Below, one piece after another: positions 1 to 8,895 of a stretch of 64,000 nt of DNA (its first letter is position 1; every line of letters starts with the position of its first letter). This stretch comes from CAVPJW01 sp963705525 (GTDB lineage Bacteria > Acidobacteriota > Vicinamibacteria > Vicinamibacterales > CAVPJW01). A program made the translations under genes and the position numbers. The stretch is taken from NCBI GenBank assembly GCA_963705525.1, contig CAVPJW010000004.1, forward strand, positions 1,240,001 through 1,304,000. Reading direction: 5' to 3'. A model generated the notes under the pieces. That model did no database searches, was not told the DNA's origin, and saw only the letters and a list, made by a program, of their open reading frames with translations.

Positions 1-1201
1 AAGAGATCGCCGAGCGTCACCTGCGAAGTGTTGGTCCAGAGCACCGTGCCGCCCGGCGCCTCGACGAGCTGCGTCGTCACGCGAAGCTGTGTTCCGGCGC
101 GCAGCAGGTTGCCGACCAGCACGACGTCCACATCCGCCTCGGCGGCGATGGCCTTGAGATCCAGCGACTCTGTCGAGAACTTCGCTGCCGCCATGCTCGA
201 TCGAACGACGAGCGATTCCAGACCTGACAGAGAAGCCGTAATCGCATCGGGCAGGCTGAAGGCGAGAAAGTCGGTGTCGGGATCCGCGCGGAGGATGCGG
301 AATGGCAGGACAATCAGCCGCGTCATGCGACGAACCGTGGGACTCTCGCCTGTGTCGCCGAGCAGCAACGCCGACCTGACCTCGCGCGCCATCTCCTCGG
401 CGCTCGAGTAACGCTGGTCAGGATGCTTGGAGAGGGCGCGGCGGATCACGCGATCGACGGCCACGATGGCCGGCGACCCACTGAGCGCCGGCGGCTGCTC
501 GTACAGCACCGCGTGGAGAACCTTGATCGCGCTGTCGTGCGAAAAGGGCGAACGGCCCGCGAGCATGGCATACATCAGTCCGCCGACCGCAAAGAGATCG
601 GTGCGCGCGTCGACCGTCTCGCCCTGCACCTGCTCGGGCGCCATGTATTCGGGCGTACCGACGACCATGCCTGGCATCGTGAGCGCCACTTCCGTCCGAT
701 CGGTGCGATCGTCGATCGGGCGGGCGAGGCCGAAAGTCCAGAATCTTCGTCCCATGGGGCGTCAGGAAGACGTTCGACGGTTTCAGATCGCGATGGACGA
801 ATCCGCGGCGATGAAGGGCTTCGAGCGCGCTCAGCACCCCCAGTGCGACCGGCACCGCTTCGGCGAGCGGAACCGTGCCGCGCTTCAGCCGCGCCCCCAG
901 CGATTCGCCCTCGAGGAGCTCCATCACGATGAACGGCGTGTCGCCTTCTTCGCCGATCTCGTAGATCTGACAGACGTTCGGGATGATTGATGCTGGCCGC
1001 CGCGCGGGCTTCGCGCCAGAACCGCTCGCGGCTCCGTTCATCGTCGAAGCCGCTGCGGATCATCTTGACGGCGACGCGCCGATCGAGACGGCTGTCGAAC
1101 CCGGTGTAGACCACGCCCATGCCGCCCTCACCGAGCGTGCGTTCGAGACGGTAGGCGCCTATGCGTTCGGGGGTGTTCGGGGCCCTCGCGGTATCGTCCA
1201 T
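1..1201 (-). pseudogene. Ser/Thr protein kinase with C-terminal TolB/FlgO-like domain, partial, two apparent frameshifts
   Basis: A Pkn2-type (Hanks) kinase whose C-terminus lies outside the window. The ATG at 1199-1201 begins MDDTARAP. The glycine loop GEGGMGVVY, the lysine motif VAVKMI, the catalytic loop HRDLKPSN and the activation-segment motif GTPEYMAPEQ are all present but lie in three reading frames. The first break is at the ggg run 980-982, where INHP should continue as NVCQIYEI. The second is at the aaa run 733-735, exactly in the DFG codons. Removing one base at each site restores one continuous kinase. After the kinase comes a segment with IVLPF and a DAITASLSGLE-like stretch that resembles the middle domain of the kinase near 40.4 kb. 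Such proteins usually phosphorylate Ser/Thr of unknown targets. Annotated as broken as read; sequencing error is at least as likely as real decay. Confidence 0.8.
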
Positions 1202-1263
1202 GGGACGGCTGATCTCGAATCTTACTATGCCGGCGGACGACCGCCGCGGCCTGAGGACGCTGT

Positions 1264-1269
1264 TATATA
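1264..1269 (+). promoter_or_regulatory. -10-like hexamer directly upstream of nadE
   Basis: TATATA ends 8 nt before the nadE ATG at 1278. A start point 6-8 nt after a -10 box would fall at or next to the start codon. A GAGGG run touches the ATG, too close for a normal Shine-Dalgarno spacing, so a leaderless transcript is plausible. Confidence 0.4.
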
Positions 1270-1277
1270 GTCGAGGG

Positions 1278-2054
1278 ATGGCGAATTTGCGAGACGCTCT
1301 GGTCAACTGGCTGCAGGAGCAGGTTGACACCGCCGGGTCGCACGGATTGGTCGTCGGGCTGAGCGGCGGCGTGGATTCGGCGGTGGTCGCTCGCCTGTCG
1401 CAGCTCGCGATGCCCGACCGAACCCTGGGCGTGCTGCTGCCGTGTCACAGCGATGCCCACGATGCTCGGGACGCCAGACTCGTCGCCGAGCGCTTCGACA
1501 TCCCGACGATCACCGTCCCTCTCGAGCCGACGTACGACGTTCTGGTCAAGAGCGCCGACGTGGCTCTCGATACCCTCCACCTTGCGCCTCCGCGGTCACC
1601 TCAAAAGACGGATGACCTTCGTGCGCAGGTGCCGATCGCCAACGTCAAGCCGCGACTGCGGATGACGACTTTGTACTTCGTCGCGAACCGGTTGAACTAT
1701 CTCGTGGCCGGCACTGGCAATCGGAGTGAGCTGGCTATCGGCTACTTCACCAAGTATGGCGACGGCGGGGTCGATCTCCTGCCGCTCGGAAGTCTCGTGA
1801 AGAGCCAGGTGTGGGCTCTGGCCCGCGACCTCGACATTCCGGCGCCGGTCATTACCAAGGCGCCGAGCGCGGGATTGTGGCTCGGACAAACCGATGAAGC
1901 CGAGATGGGATTTACCTACGCCGACCTGGAGAAATATCTGATGGACGGCGCGCGTTCCGTTTCGCGCGACGTCGCCGATCGCATCGAACGGCTCGCGCGC
2001 GCGAGCGAGCACAAACGCAGAATGCCGCCGATTTTCACGCCCGAGCCAGCCTGA
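1278..2054 (+). CDS. nadE: NH3-dependent NAD+ synthetase
   Basis: This enzyme would adenylate and amidate deamido-NAD (NaAD) to NAD+ using ATP and ammonia, the last step of NAD biosynthesis, in the cytoplasm. The 258-aa product has the PP-loop SGGVDSA near residue 29, the substrate segment GTGNRSE and GYFTKYGDG, and KAPSAGLWLGQTDE near the C-terminus, all typical of NadE. There is no N-terminal nitrilase (glutaminase) domain, so it is the short ammonia-dependent form. The start at 1278 gives MANLRDALVNWL, as usual in the family; the open frame extends further upstream but overlaps the divergent kinase gene. It sits alone between two genes transcribed away from it or toward it. The 38 bp after the stop contain a small cttcgaccctt repeat and nothing else recognisable. 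Confidence 0.93.
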   Translation: MANLRDALVNWLQEQVDTAGSHGLVVGLSGGVDSAVVARLSQLAMPDRTLGVLLPCHSDAHDARDARLVAERFDIPTITVPLEPTYDVLVKSADVALDTLHLAPPRSPQKTDDLRAQVPIANVKPRLRMTTLYFVANRLNYLVAGTGNRSELAIGYFTKYGDGGVDLLPLGSLVKSQVWALARDLDIPAPVITKAPSAGLWLGQTDEAEMGFTYADLEKYLMDGARSVSRDVADRIERLARASEHKRRMPPIFTPEPA

Positions 2055-2092
2055 TCTGACCCTTCGCGCCTTCGACCCTTCGACCCTACCCC

Positions 2093-4843
2093 TTACACCG
2101 CCGCCAGCTGCTCCTTCGCCTGTCGCGCCGTCTCACGTAGCAGCGGGTCGTGGGCGTTCAACCAGCGATCGAGCTCACCCTCGAGCGACTTGAGCTTCAG
2201 CGTGCCGATGGCATAGGCCGCGCACGACTTGAGCCACGGATCGTCGCTCAGCATCAGCGTGAGCACGGCTTCCTCCCGTGATTCGACCTGCGCGCCGAGC
2301 AGGCGATTGGCGATCCTGACGCGCTCGTCGATGCTCACGTCGCTGTCGAGGAGCGGCACCAGAATGCTCCTCAGCTGCGGCTTCAGCACGCTTTCGAGAA
2401 ATTCGAGCGCGTTGTCGTGGACGAGCGGACTCTCCGACTGGAGGCCGAAATAGGCGCTGTGAAGGTCGTAGCTGGGAAAAAGGATCTTGAGGAGCCTGAA
2501 GATGCGCTCGACTTCCTGGTTCATCGCATCGCGAAGCGCCTGCACGACCGGATCGGAGCTTTCCAGCTTGTTCCCCAGCGTGCCGACGATCTGATACGAG
2601 CGGTAGTGCCCCATGATTTCCGCCGCCAGGACGGTTTCGACGAGCTTGACGTCGATCTGGCGGCTGGGAAACTGCTGCACCAGCTTGTTGAGGGCCGTAA
2701 TGACGCGGAATCGCAGCGTCGTGTCGCCGTCGAGGAGGCTCTCCACGAGAACGAGCTCGGCGCTCGGCGTGCCAATCTGCAGCAGCACGCCCGGCAGCTC
2801 ACGCCGCATTTCGATCGGACTCGCCGGATCCATCAGATGATCGCGCATCGTGCCGACAATCCGCTCGCCGAAGTCCACCAGCGCGGACGACGCATCAGAC
2901 GAGAGTTCCGTGTCGGAGAGGCTCTCGAGCAGGCGGTCCACAAAGACGCGGCGCTTCAGGCGCCCCACGGATCGAAAGGCCTGACGCGCGACCTCCTTGT
3001 CGGAGTCGGACACGAGGATGCGCAGCTGGTCGTCAAATCCCTCCGGCAGCGATCCGATCAGGCGGGCCGCCTCGAGCCGGGTGCGGCGACCCTCGTCGCC
3101 CGACTCGTTCACCATCGCGGCCAGCATCACGCGCGCCGCATCGAGATTCTGCGCGCGGCCGGGGCTCGCCAGAAACGCTACCATCGCGGACCGAATCGAA
3201 AAATCCGGAAAATCGCCCAGCTTCTCGATTCGTTCGAGCGGATCGATGTGCGCGTGATGCGTCAGGTACAGGAGCGCCTCGGTCCGGACGTCGAAGGATT
3301 CGTCGTAGAGCATGCGCTCGATCTGCGACAGGACCGTCGTATCGTCGGCCGCGCCGAGGAGCGCGATGGCGCGCTGGCGCACTTCCGGCGCCGGATTCTT
3401 CAGAAGCGCCCGCATCGCGGGATGCGTCGCCTTTTCGTGGCTGATCTCGAAGAGGCTCAGCGCGTAGAGGATTTCGTCCTTGTCGCCCGTCGCGAATTGC
3501 TGGGCGAGCACCGATGCCGTGGACTTGTCGAGCACCGGCGCCGTCGCCCGCTCCGCGTCGAGCCTGTGCTGATGAATGCTGTCGCTGAGCGTAGCGACGT
3601 ACTGACGGCGGGCGACATACGCGGCTGTCAACCATCCGCCGAGCACGACGAGCGCGACAAGGCTGATGCGCGACGCCGACAGCCCCAGATACGTCGCAAA
3701 GAGCAGCACGAACAGAGCACCGAGACCGTCGCCTGTTCGCCAGACCACGGTATCGATGAACGACTTGATCTGCATCTTCTGTGTGGAGGGAACCGGCAGA
3801 TACAGGAGCTCGACCGTCGTCTTGTCGATGGAATACCGGAGCACCTGATCGCTGCCGCGCAGCGCGATCGCCGCCACGAGCGTCCCCAATACCAGAACGC
3901 CCAACGAGCTCAGTGTCAGCGCGACGGGCACAATGAACAGCGCGAAGCCGACGCCGAAGCGCTTCAGAACGCGCGACGTAAACAAAAGCTGGGCCGCCAG
4001 ACCGGCCAGACCCGCCCAGAAATTGAACTGCCCAAAGAACACGGCCAGAGCATCGCGGCCCGGAATCATCTCCTTGGCGATGGCCTTGAACTGCCAACCC
4101 GTGATCGCCGTGGCGAACGATGAGAGGCAGATGACGGCGGCGATCGCGCTGTAGTAAGGGTTCGAGGCGATCAATTTGAGGCTCTCCCGAATCCCACGCG
4201 GGCCGTCGTCAGGACTGCCCGCCGGTTCTGGACCGGATGCACGCGCGTCGTAGTCACGGAAGATGAAGACGACGAGCACCGCACACATCCCGAGCGCGAC
4301 GGCCATGCCGACCGGCATGCCCTGAGCTCCAAATCGTGTGACAACGATCTGCGTCAGAAGTCCCCCGACGATCCACCCGCCGATGGCCCCGCCGCCGACC
4401 AGCCCGAACATCCGCTTAGCCTCGCGGGGTGAGAGGACGGAACTCGCCAGCGTCCACACTTGAGACGGCGCCAGAACACCAAACACGCCGGTCCAGATGT
4501 AGACCAGTGGAAAGAGCCACGACGGTTTCACGTACACGTCCAGCCACCAGAAGAGCAGGCAGTTGGAGGCAAAGAAGACGAGGCTGCCGATGAGCAGCGC
4601 GCGCAGGCTCACCCGTCGGCCGATTCTGATGTAAGGCGCCACGACCAGCACCACGGCGACCGCCGTCGCGAAGTCGGCATACGGCAGCTGAACGGCGCTG
4701 AACTGGTAGAGGAAGACGGCATCCCGGGCGGCCTTGCCGACCACGAAGCTCGTGATGACGAGGAAGAGGTAGCCGAAGAGAAGGAGCCCCCGGCGGAGCT
4801 CGCCGGGACGCAAATCGAGCAGCCGTTCGACGGCGCGAATCAT
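2093..4843 (-). CDS. Nucleotide-translocase-like (Npt/TLC) MFS membrane protein with HEAT-repeat tail
   Basis: A 916-aa protein. Residues about 20-410 are strongly hydrophobic with around 12 membrane segments. They carry the pattern of bacterial homologues of ATP/ADP translocases (TLC/Npt family): KAARDAVFL in the first segment, then SPREAKRMFG and DKTTVELLYLPVP between segments. From about residue 430 to the end the sequence is soluble and made of HEAT-like helical repeats, for example PEVRQRAIALLGAADD and WLKSCAAYAIGTLK. Substrate is unknown; in free-living bacteria this architecture has not, to my knowledge, been shown to exchange ATP. It is divergent from a larger paralogue starting at 4990 with 146 bp between them, so the two are probably co-regulated. 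Family assignment is firm, function inferred. Confidence 0.8.
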   Translation of the reverse strand: MIRAVERLLDLRPGELRRGLLLFGYLFLVITSFVVGKAARDAVFLYQFSAVQLPYADFATAVAVVLVVAPYIRIGRRVSLRALLIGSLVFFASNCLLFWWLDVYVKPSWLFPLVYIWTGVFGVLAPSQVWTLASSVLSPREAKRMFGLVGGGAIGGWIVGGLLTQIVVTRFGAQGMPVGMAVALGMCAVLVVFIFRDYDARASGPEPAGSPDDGPRGIRESLKLIASNPYYSAIAAVICLSSFATAITGWQFKAIAKEMIPGRDALAVFFGQFNFWAGLAGLAAQLLFTSRVLKRFGVGFALFIVPVALTLSSLGVLVLGTLVAAIALRGSDQVLRYSIDKTTVELLYLPVPSTQKMQIKSFIDTVVWRTGDGLGALFVLLFATYLGLSASRISLVALVVLGGWLTAAYVARRQYVATLSDSIHQHRLDAERATAPVLDKSTASVLAQQFATGDKDEILYALSLFEISHEKATHPAMRALLKNPAPEVRQRAIALLGAADDTTVLSQIERMLYDESFDVRTEALLYLTHHAHIDPLERIEKLGDFPDFSIRSAMVAFLASPGRAQNLDAARVMLAAMVNESGDEGRRTRLEAARLIGSLPEGFDDQLRILVSDSDKEVARQAFRSVGRLKRRVFVDRLLESLSDTELSSDASSALVDFGERIVGTMRDHLMDPASPIEMRRELPGVLLQIGTPSAELVLVESLLDGDTTLRFRVITALNKLVQQFPSRQIDVKLVETVLAAEIMGHYRSYQIVGTLGNKLESSDPVVQALRDAMNQEVERIFRLLKILFPSYDLHSAYFGLQSESPLVHDNALEFLESVLKPQLRSILVPLLDSDVSIDERVRIANRLLGAQVESREEAVLTLMLSDDPWLKSCAAYAIGTLKLKSLEGELDRWLNAHDPLLRETARQAKEQLAAV

Positions 4844-4902
4844 GGAAGCCGGGGGGAGTGTACACGACTTCCCCTATGCTTGCCCCCCCGCCACCCGTGG
4901 CA

Positions 4903-4908
4903 TACAAT
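4903..4908 (+). promoter_or_regulatory. -10-like hexamer between the divergent translocase-like genes
   Basis: TACAAT within CATACAATCG, 10 nt before an ATG at 4919 that is in frame only briefly and about 82 nt before the preferred start of the paralogue at 4990. It is a plausible promoter for the plus-strand gene; no clear -35 box was seen. Confidence 0.3.
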
Positions 4909-4989
4909 CGCGCCTTTCATGCACCACTCGCGTCCGCGACGGGTGCGAACCGCAGCCACCGTGCCGGCGCCCCCCGAACGTCTCAAACC

Positions 4990-7900
4990 ATGACTGATAC
5001 CCCACAGTCGTCTCACAACAGGTCTTCCATCCGTCGTCTGCTGGAACCCATCGTGCTGCTTCGCGAGGGCGAAGCGGCCACGACGGTGATGATGTTCCTC
5101 TATTCGTTCCTGGCGATGACTTCGTACAACATCCTGAAACCGATTACCCGGTCGAAGTTCATCGACGGGTTGGGTGCCGACAATCTGCCCTACGTGCAGC
5201 TGGCGGCGGGCATCCTGATCGGCGTCATCATGCAGGGCTACAGCAAGGTCGTCGGCCTTCTGCCGCGCAGGTGGTCCATCCCCATTACCCAGGCGGGCAT
5301 GGCCGGCATTCTGGTGCTGTTCTGGGTGCTGTTCCAGACCAACGCTGCGTGGGTTCCCGTCGGCTTCTATCTGCTCGGCCTGATTCTGGGCATTCTTCTG
5401 ATCAGCCAGTTCTGGACGCTCGCCAACGACATCTTCGACCCGCGTCAGGCCAAGCGGCTCTTCGGATTCATCGGCGGCGGCGCAAGTCTCGGGGGCATCC
5501 TCGGATCGACCATCCTGACGGTGTTCGTCACGCGTGTCGGAACGGTGAATCTTCTGCTGGTGAGCGCGTTCGGCCTCGTGCTCTGCCTGATTCTCGTCGG
5601 TTTCATCGTGAAGCGCGAAGGTGGCTCGGTCAAGAGCGTGGCGACGGCGGATGAAAAAGGCGTCGGCGGCCAGGAAGCGATCCGTCTTCTGCGCGAGTCT
5701 CCTCATCTGCAGACGATCGCGCTGGTCATCGCGTTCGCCGCAATCGGCGCCGCGGTGATCGAACAGCAACTGAATCTCGCGGCCCAGGCGTTCAAGGGAC
5801 AGAACTCGACCGACTCGATCACGGCATTCCTCGGCCAGGTGCAGCTGGCCACCTCGGTGATCGGATTCGTCATCCAGGTCTGGTTGACGAGCAAGATTCA
5901 TCAGTACCTGGGGATCGGGTTCGCGCTGCTGGTGCTTCCGGTCAGCCTGGGCAGTTCGGCGATGGTGATTCTCCTGAATGCGGCACTCTGGGCGCCGGCT
6001 CTCGCACGGGTCCTCGATACCGCGCTCCGCTACACCGTTGACAAGACGACCCGCGAAGTTCTGTTCCTGCCGCTTCCGACGGATCTGAAGTATCAAGCCA
6101 AGCCGTTCGTCGACGTGACGGTCGACAGGTTTGCCAAGGCAATTGGGGCGCTTCTGACGCTGGTCCTCATCAAGCCGTGGGGGCTTCATCTCTCGTGGCC
6201 GCAGCTGAGCTATGCCAGCCTCACGATCTGCGGCCTGTGGATCCTGATGGCCATTCGGGCCCGACGAGGATACCTGCTGGCGTTTCGGCGCAGCATCGAA
6301 CACCGTGACGTCGAGCCGGCAGAAATGCGCATCAGCGTGGCCGACCTCACGACGGTCGAAACGCTGGTCGAGGAGCTCTCCAATCCCGACGCTCGCCGTG
6401 TGCTGTACGCCATCGACATTCTCGAATCGCTCGACAAGCGAAACCTGATCACGCCGCTGCTCCTTCATCACGAGTCGGACGAGGTGCGCATCCGCGTGCT
6501 CTCGGCGCTCGAGGGCCTGCGGCCTGAGCTGGCCGAGCGATGGGTGCCCCAGATCGAGCGGATGCTGAAGGTCTCCAATTCCGATGTGCGCCTGGCCGCC
6601 GTGCGTGCGCTCGCCGGGATCAGACAGTCCGAGATAGGCCCGCTGATGCGCCCGTACCTCGACGATCGCGATCCGCGCGTGGCGATTACGGCCGCGACGG
6701 CGCTCGCCGACAGCCCGGATCCAGCGGACGTCGATCGCGCTGAAGCCGCGCTGCGCTCGGTCGTCGAGGACACGCGACAGGCCACCGCAGCGGGGCGGCG
6801 GGAAGTCGCCGCGGCGATCGCTCAGATCAAAAACCCGAGGTTCCGCAATGTGCTCATCCCGCTCTTCTACGACGCCGACCACACCGTGGCGCTCGAAGCG
6901 ATTCGGGGCGCGCGCAAGCTGGGCCACACCGACGCGCTCTTCGTTCCCCCTCTCGTATCCCTGCTGCGGAACCGGCTGCTCAAGCAGGAGGCTCGGGAGG
7001 TGCTCGTCAGCTACGGCGACGAGATCATCGACGTCCTGGCGTACTTTCTCAAGGATCGCGAAGAAGATGTCTGGGTCAGACGCCACATCCCCAGCACGCT
7101 GGCGCGCCTCCCGGGCCAGAAGTCGATGGACTTGCTGGTCGAGGTGCTCGACGACCCCGACGGGTTTCTTCGCTACAAGGCTGTGACGGCCATCGAGAAG
7201 CTGCACCGCGAACAGCCATCGCTGACGATCGCGCGCAAGCCGATCGAGGATCTGGCGCTCAAGCAGTGCCTGCAGTATTTCGGCAACCTCAGCCTGCGGT
7301 TCAACCTGTTCGGGACGGGAGCATCGGACCAGCTGCTCGCCCGGGCGCTTGCCGAGAAACTTCAGCGAACGCGCGATCGCGTGTTCCGGCTTCTCGGCCT
7401 CATCTATCCATGGAAGGACATTGCGGCGGTGCGCTGGACGCTCGATCACGGCGACAGCCGTTCTCGTGCGAGCGCCCTCGAATACCTGGACAACCTGCTG
7501 ACCGGCGCGCTGCGCAAGCACGTGATGCCGGTCCTCGAAGACATGCCGCTCGAAGAACGCGTCCGGCGAGGCAATGTGTTCGTCCGATCGCGTCCGCGTG
7601 ACGCCGAAGAAACGCTCGCGCAGCTCATCCACGATGATGACCAGATCCTGGCCGCGTGCGCGATTCACTACGTGGAGGAAAAGCGGCTCTGGAAACTTGC
7701 CGACGATCTGGAACATGCGCTGGAGCACCGAGACGTCAAGGACTGGTACGTCTTTGAGGCCGCGTCATGGGCCCTGGCCGCCTACCGGTTGCCTGCCGAG
7801 AAACGGCGTGCGCTCTGGATGGAGCCGCTCCCGGCCGTGGAGCTCGCCAACCGGCTCCGCAAGATTCCTCTCTTCGACTATCAATCGGTCGACGAATTGT

Positions 7901-8709
7901 TCCGCATCGCGAGCCTCGGGCGGCAGGTGCGCCACGAGAATGCCCGCGTGCTCTATCAGCAGGGCACGACGGCAGACCAGCTGCAGTTCCTGCTCGACGG
8001 GAAGGTCACCGTCACCGGGTCAGGCGGGCAGATGCAGGAGATCGAGGCGCCTGCCGCGCTCGCCTTCGAGGAAGTGCTCGAAGGGAGCCCGGCGCGCACC
8101 ACGATGCGCGCCGTGGACGGCGCAATCTGCCTCGCGCTCGGCGCCGACGAATTCCTGACGCTGCTCTCGAACAACTCTCTGCTCGCGCAGGGGCTTTTCG
8201 GTATGCTCCTGTCCGACGCCTCGTCGAAGGGCTGGCAGACCGTCATCCCGTCCGAGCAGCCCGCCGAAATCGCCAGGCTGGCAACAGGCGGGCTGACGCC
8301 GATCGAAAAGGTCCTGGCTCTTCAGGAAGTGCCCCTTTTCTCGCGCACCGCCGCTGACGATCTCCTGGCGATTGCCGCCATCGCGAGGCAGATCGACCTC
8401 ACAGTCGGGGCTGCGCTCTTTGCCGAGTCGGATCGCCCAGCTATCTACACGCTTCTGTCCGGCGAGCTCTCTCTCGAACAGGCCGGCGCTTCTCCCGCCG
8501 TCGCCGACACCGGCGATACCATCGGCGTCGTCGAAACCCTTGGCTCCGAGAGCGCGGGAGGCAAGGCCACCGTCGCCCGCGCCGGCGTCGCGCTGCGAAT
8601 CGATCGGGATGACCTCTTCGATCTGCTGGGCGACAGGGTCGGGGCCCTGCAGAGCTTGTTCAGCGCGGTCCTGCGAATCGAGAAATCGGAGCCCGTGCCC
8701 GCTTCGTGA
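4990..8709 (+). CDS. Translocase-like MFS protein with HEAT repeats and two cyclic-nucleotide-binding-like domains
   Basis: A 1239-aa paralogue of the divergent gene. The membrane part (about residues 25-425) has the matching motifs NILKPITRSKFI, DPRQAKRLFGFIGGGAS and DKTTREVLFLPLP. HEAT-like repeats follow at about 440-950. Two C-terminal beta-rich domains at about 955-1073 and 1103-1233 resemble Crp/cNMP-binding domains: each begins with an IPLF or VPLF motif and contains a LLDGKVTV or LLSGELSL strand. Neither shows an obvious complete phosphate-binding cassette, so ligand binding is uncertain. The start at 4990 gives MTDTPQSSHN; the frame is open upstream but compositionally poor. The arrangement suggests a transporter-like membrane base with a large cytosolic sensor or scaffold. 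Substrate and ligand are unknown. Confidence 0.8.
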   Translation: MTDTPQSSHNRSSIRRLLEPIVLLREGEAATTVMMFLYSFLAMTSYNILKPITRSKFIDGLGADNLPYVQLAAGILIGVIMQGYSKVVGLLPRRWSIPITQAGMAGILVLFWVLFQTNAAWVPVGFYLLGLILGILLISQFWTLANDIFDPRQAKRLFGFIGGGASLGGILGSTILTVFVTRVGTVNLLLVSAFGLVLCLILVGFIVKREGGSVKSVATADEKGVGGQEAIRLLRESPHLQTIALVIAFAAIGAAVIEQQLNLAAQAFKGQNSTDSITAFLGQVQLATSVIGFVIQVWLTSKIHQYLGIGFALLVLPVSLGSSAMVILLNAALWAPALARVLDTALRYTVDKTTREVLFLPLPTDLKYQAKPFVDVTVDRFAKAIGALLTLVLIKPWGLHLSWPQLSYASLTICGLWILMAIRARRGYLLAFRRSIEHRDVEPAEMRISVADLTTVETLVEELSNPDARRVLYAIDILESLDKRNLITPLLLHHESDEVRIRVLSALEGLRPELAERWVPQIERMLKVSNSDVRLAAVRALAGIRQSEIGPLMRPYLDDRDPRVAITAATALADSPDPADVDRAEAALRSVVEDTRQATAAGRREVAAAIAQIKNPRFRNVLIPLFYDADHTVALEAIRGARKLGHTDALFVPPLVSLLRNRLLKQEAREVLVSYGDEIIDVLAYFLKDREEDVWVRRHIPSTLARLPGQKSMDLLVEVLDDPDGFLRYKAVTAIEKLHREQPSLTIARKPIEDLALKQCLQYFGNLSLRFNLFGTGASDQLLARALAEKLQRTRDRVFRLLGLIYPWKDIAAVRWTLDHGDSRSRASALEYLDNLLTGALRKHVMPVLEDMPLEERVRRGNVFVRSRPRDAEETLAQLIHDDDQILAACAIHYVEEKRLWKLADDLEHALEHRDVKDWYVFEAASWALAAYRLPAEKRRALWMEPLPAVELANRLRKIPLFDYQSVDELFRIASLGRQVRHENARVLYQQGTTADQLQFLLDGKVTVTGSGGQMQEIEAPAALAFEEVLEGSPARTTMRAVDGAICLALGADEFLTLLSNNSLLAQGLFGMLLSDASSKGWQTVIPSEQPAEIARLATGGLTPIEKVLALQEVPLFSRTAADDLLAIAAIARQIDLTVGAALFAESDRPAIYTLLSGELSLEQAGASPAVADTGDTIGVVETLGSESAGGKATVARAGVALRIDRDDLFDLLGDRVGALQSLFSAVLRIEKSEPVPAS

Positions 8710-8807
8710 CGCGCGGCACGTCCAGACCGGGGATGATCCCGGATGCGACCTATCTCCCCGTGATTTACTGACGTCTGCGACTACCGTCCTCGCTGCGCCG
8801 CTGGGAC

Positions 8808-8813
8808 TATACT
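8808..8813 (+). promoter_or_regulatory. -10-like hexamer upstream of the secreted kinase-like gene
   Basis: TATACT in the 186-bp gap after the translocase-like gene. It gives a leader of about 75 nt to the ATG at 8896, which is preceded by a good Shine-Dalgarno GGAAGGAG. No convincing -35 box was seen. Confidence 0.35.
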
Positions 8814-8895
8814 CACATCGCAGTGACCAATGGTCCGTTTGCATCGGTTCACTGCTCGCGTGACGATTCCGGCGCGAGCGCCGGAAGGAGTCGGT

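Noticed and set aside
2068..2090. Short cttcgaccctt repeats between nadE and the translocase-like gene
   Set aside because: Only two or three copies of a 10-base unit; too small to be a meaningful repeat.
2417..4123. A 568-codon open frame on the plus strand inside the first translocase-like gene
   Set aside because: It is the mirror of a coding frame with high GC in third positions, is rich in Arg, His and Gln, and has no domain. The minus-strand gene explains the region.
4840..7728. A 962-codon open frame on the minus strand opposite the second translocase-like gene
   Set aside because: Same reason: an antisense shadow. The plus-strand protein has clear membrane segments and family motifs, while this one is highly charged low-complexity.
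8727..8742. CCGGG/CCCGG inverted repeat after the second translocase-like gene
   Set aside because: Five-base stem without a T-run; too weak to call a terminator.
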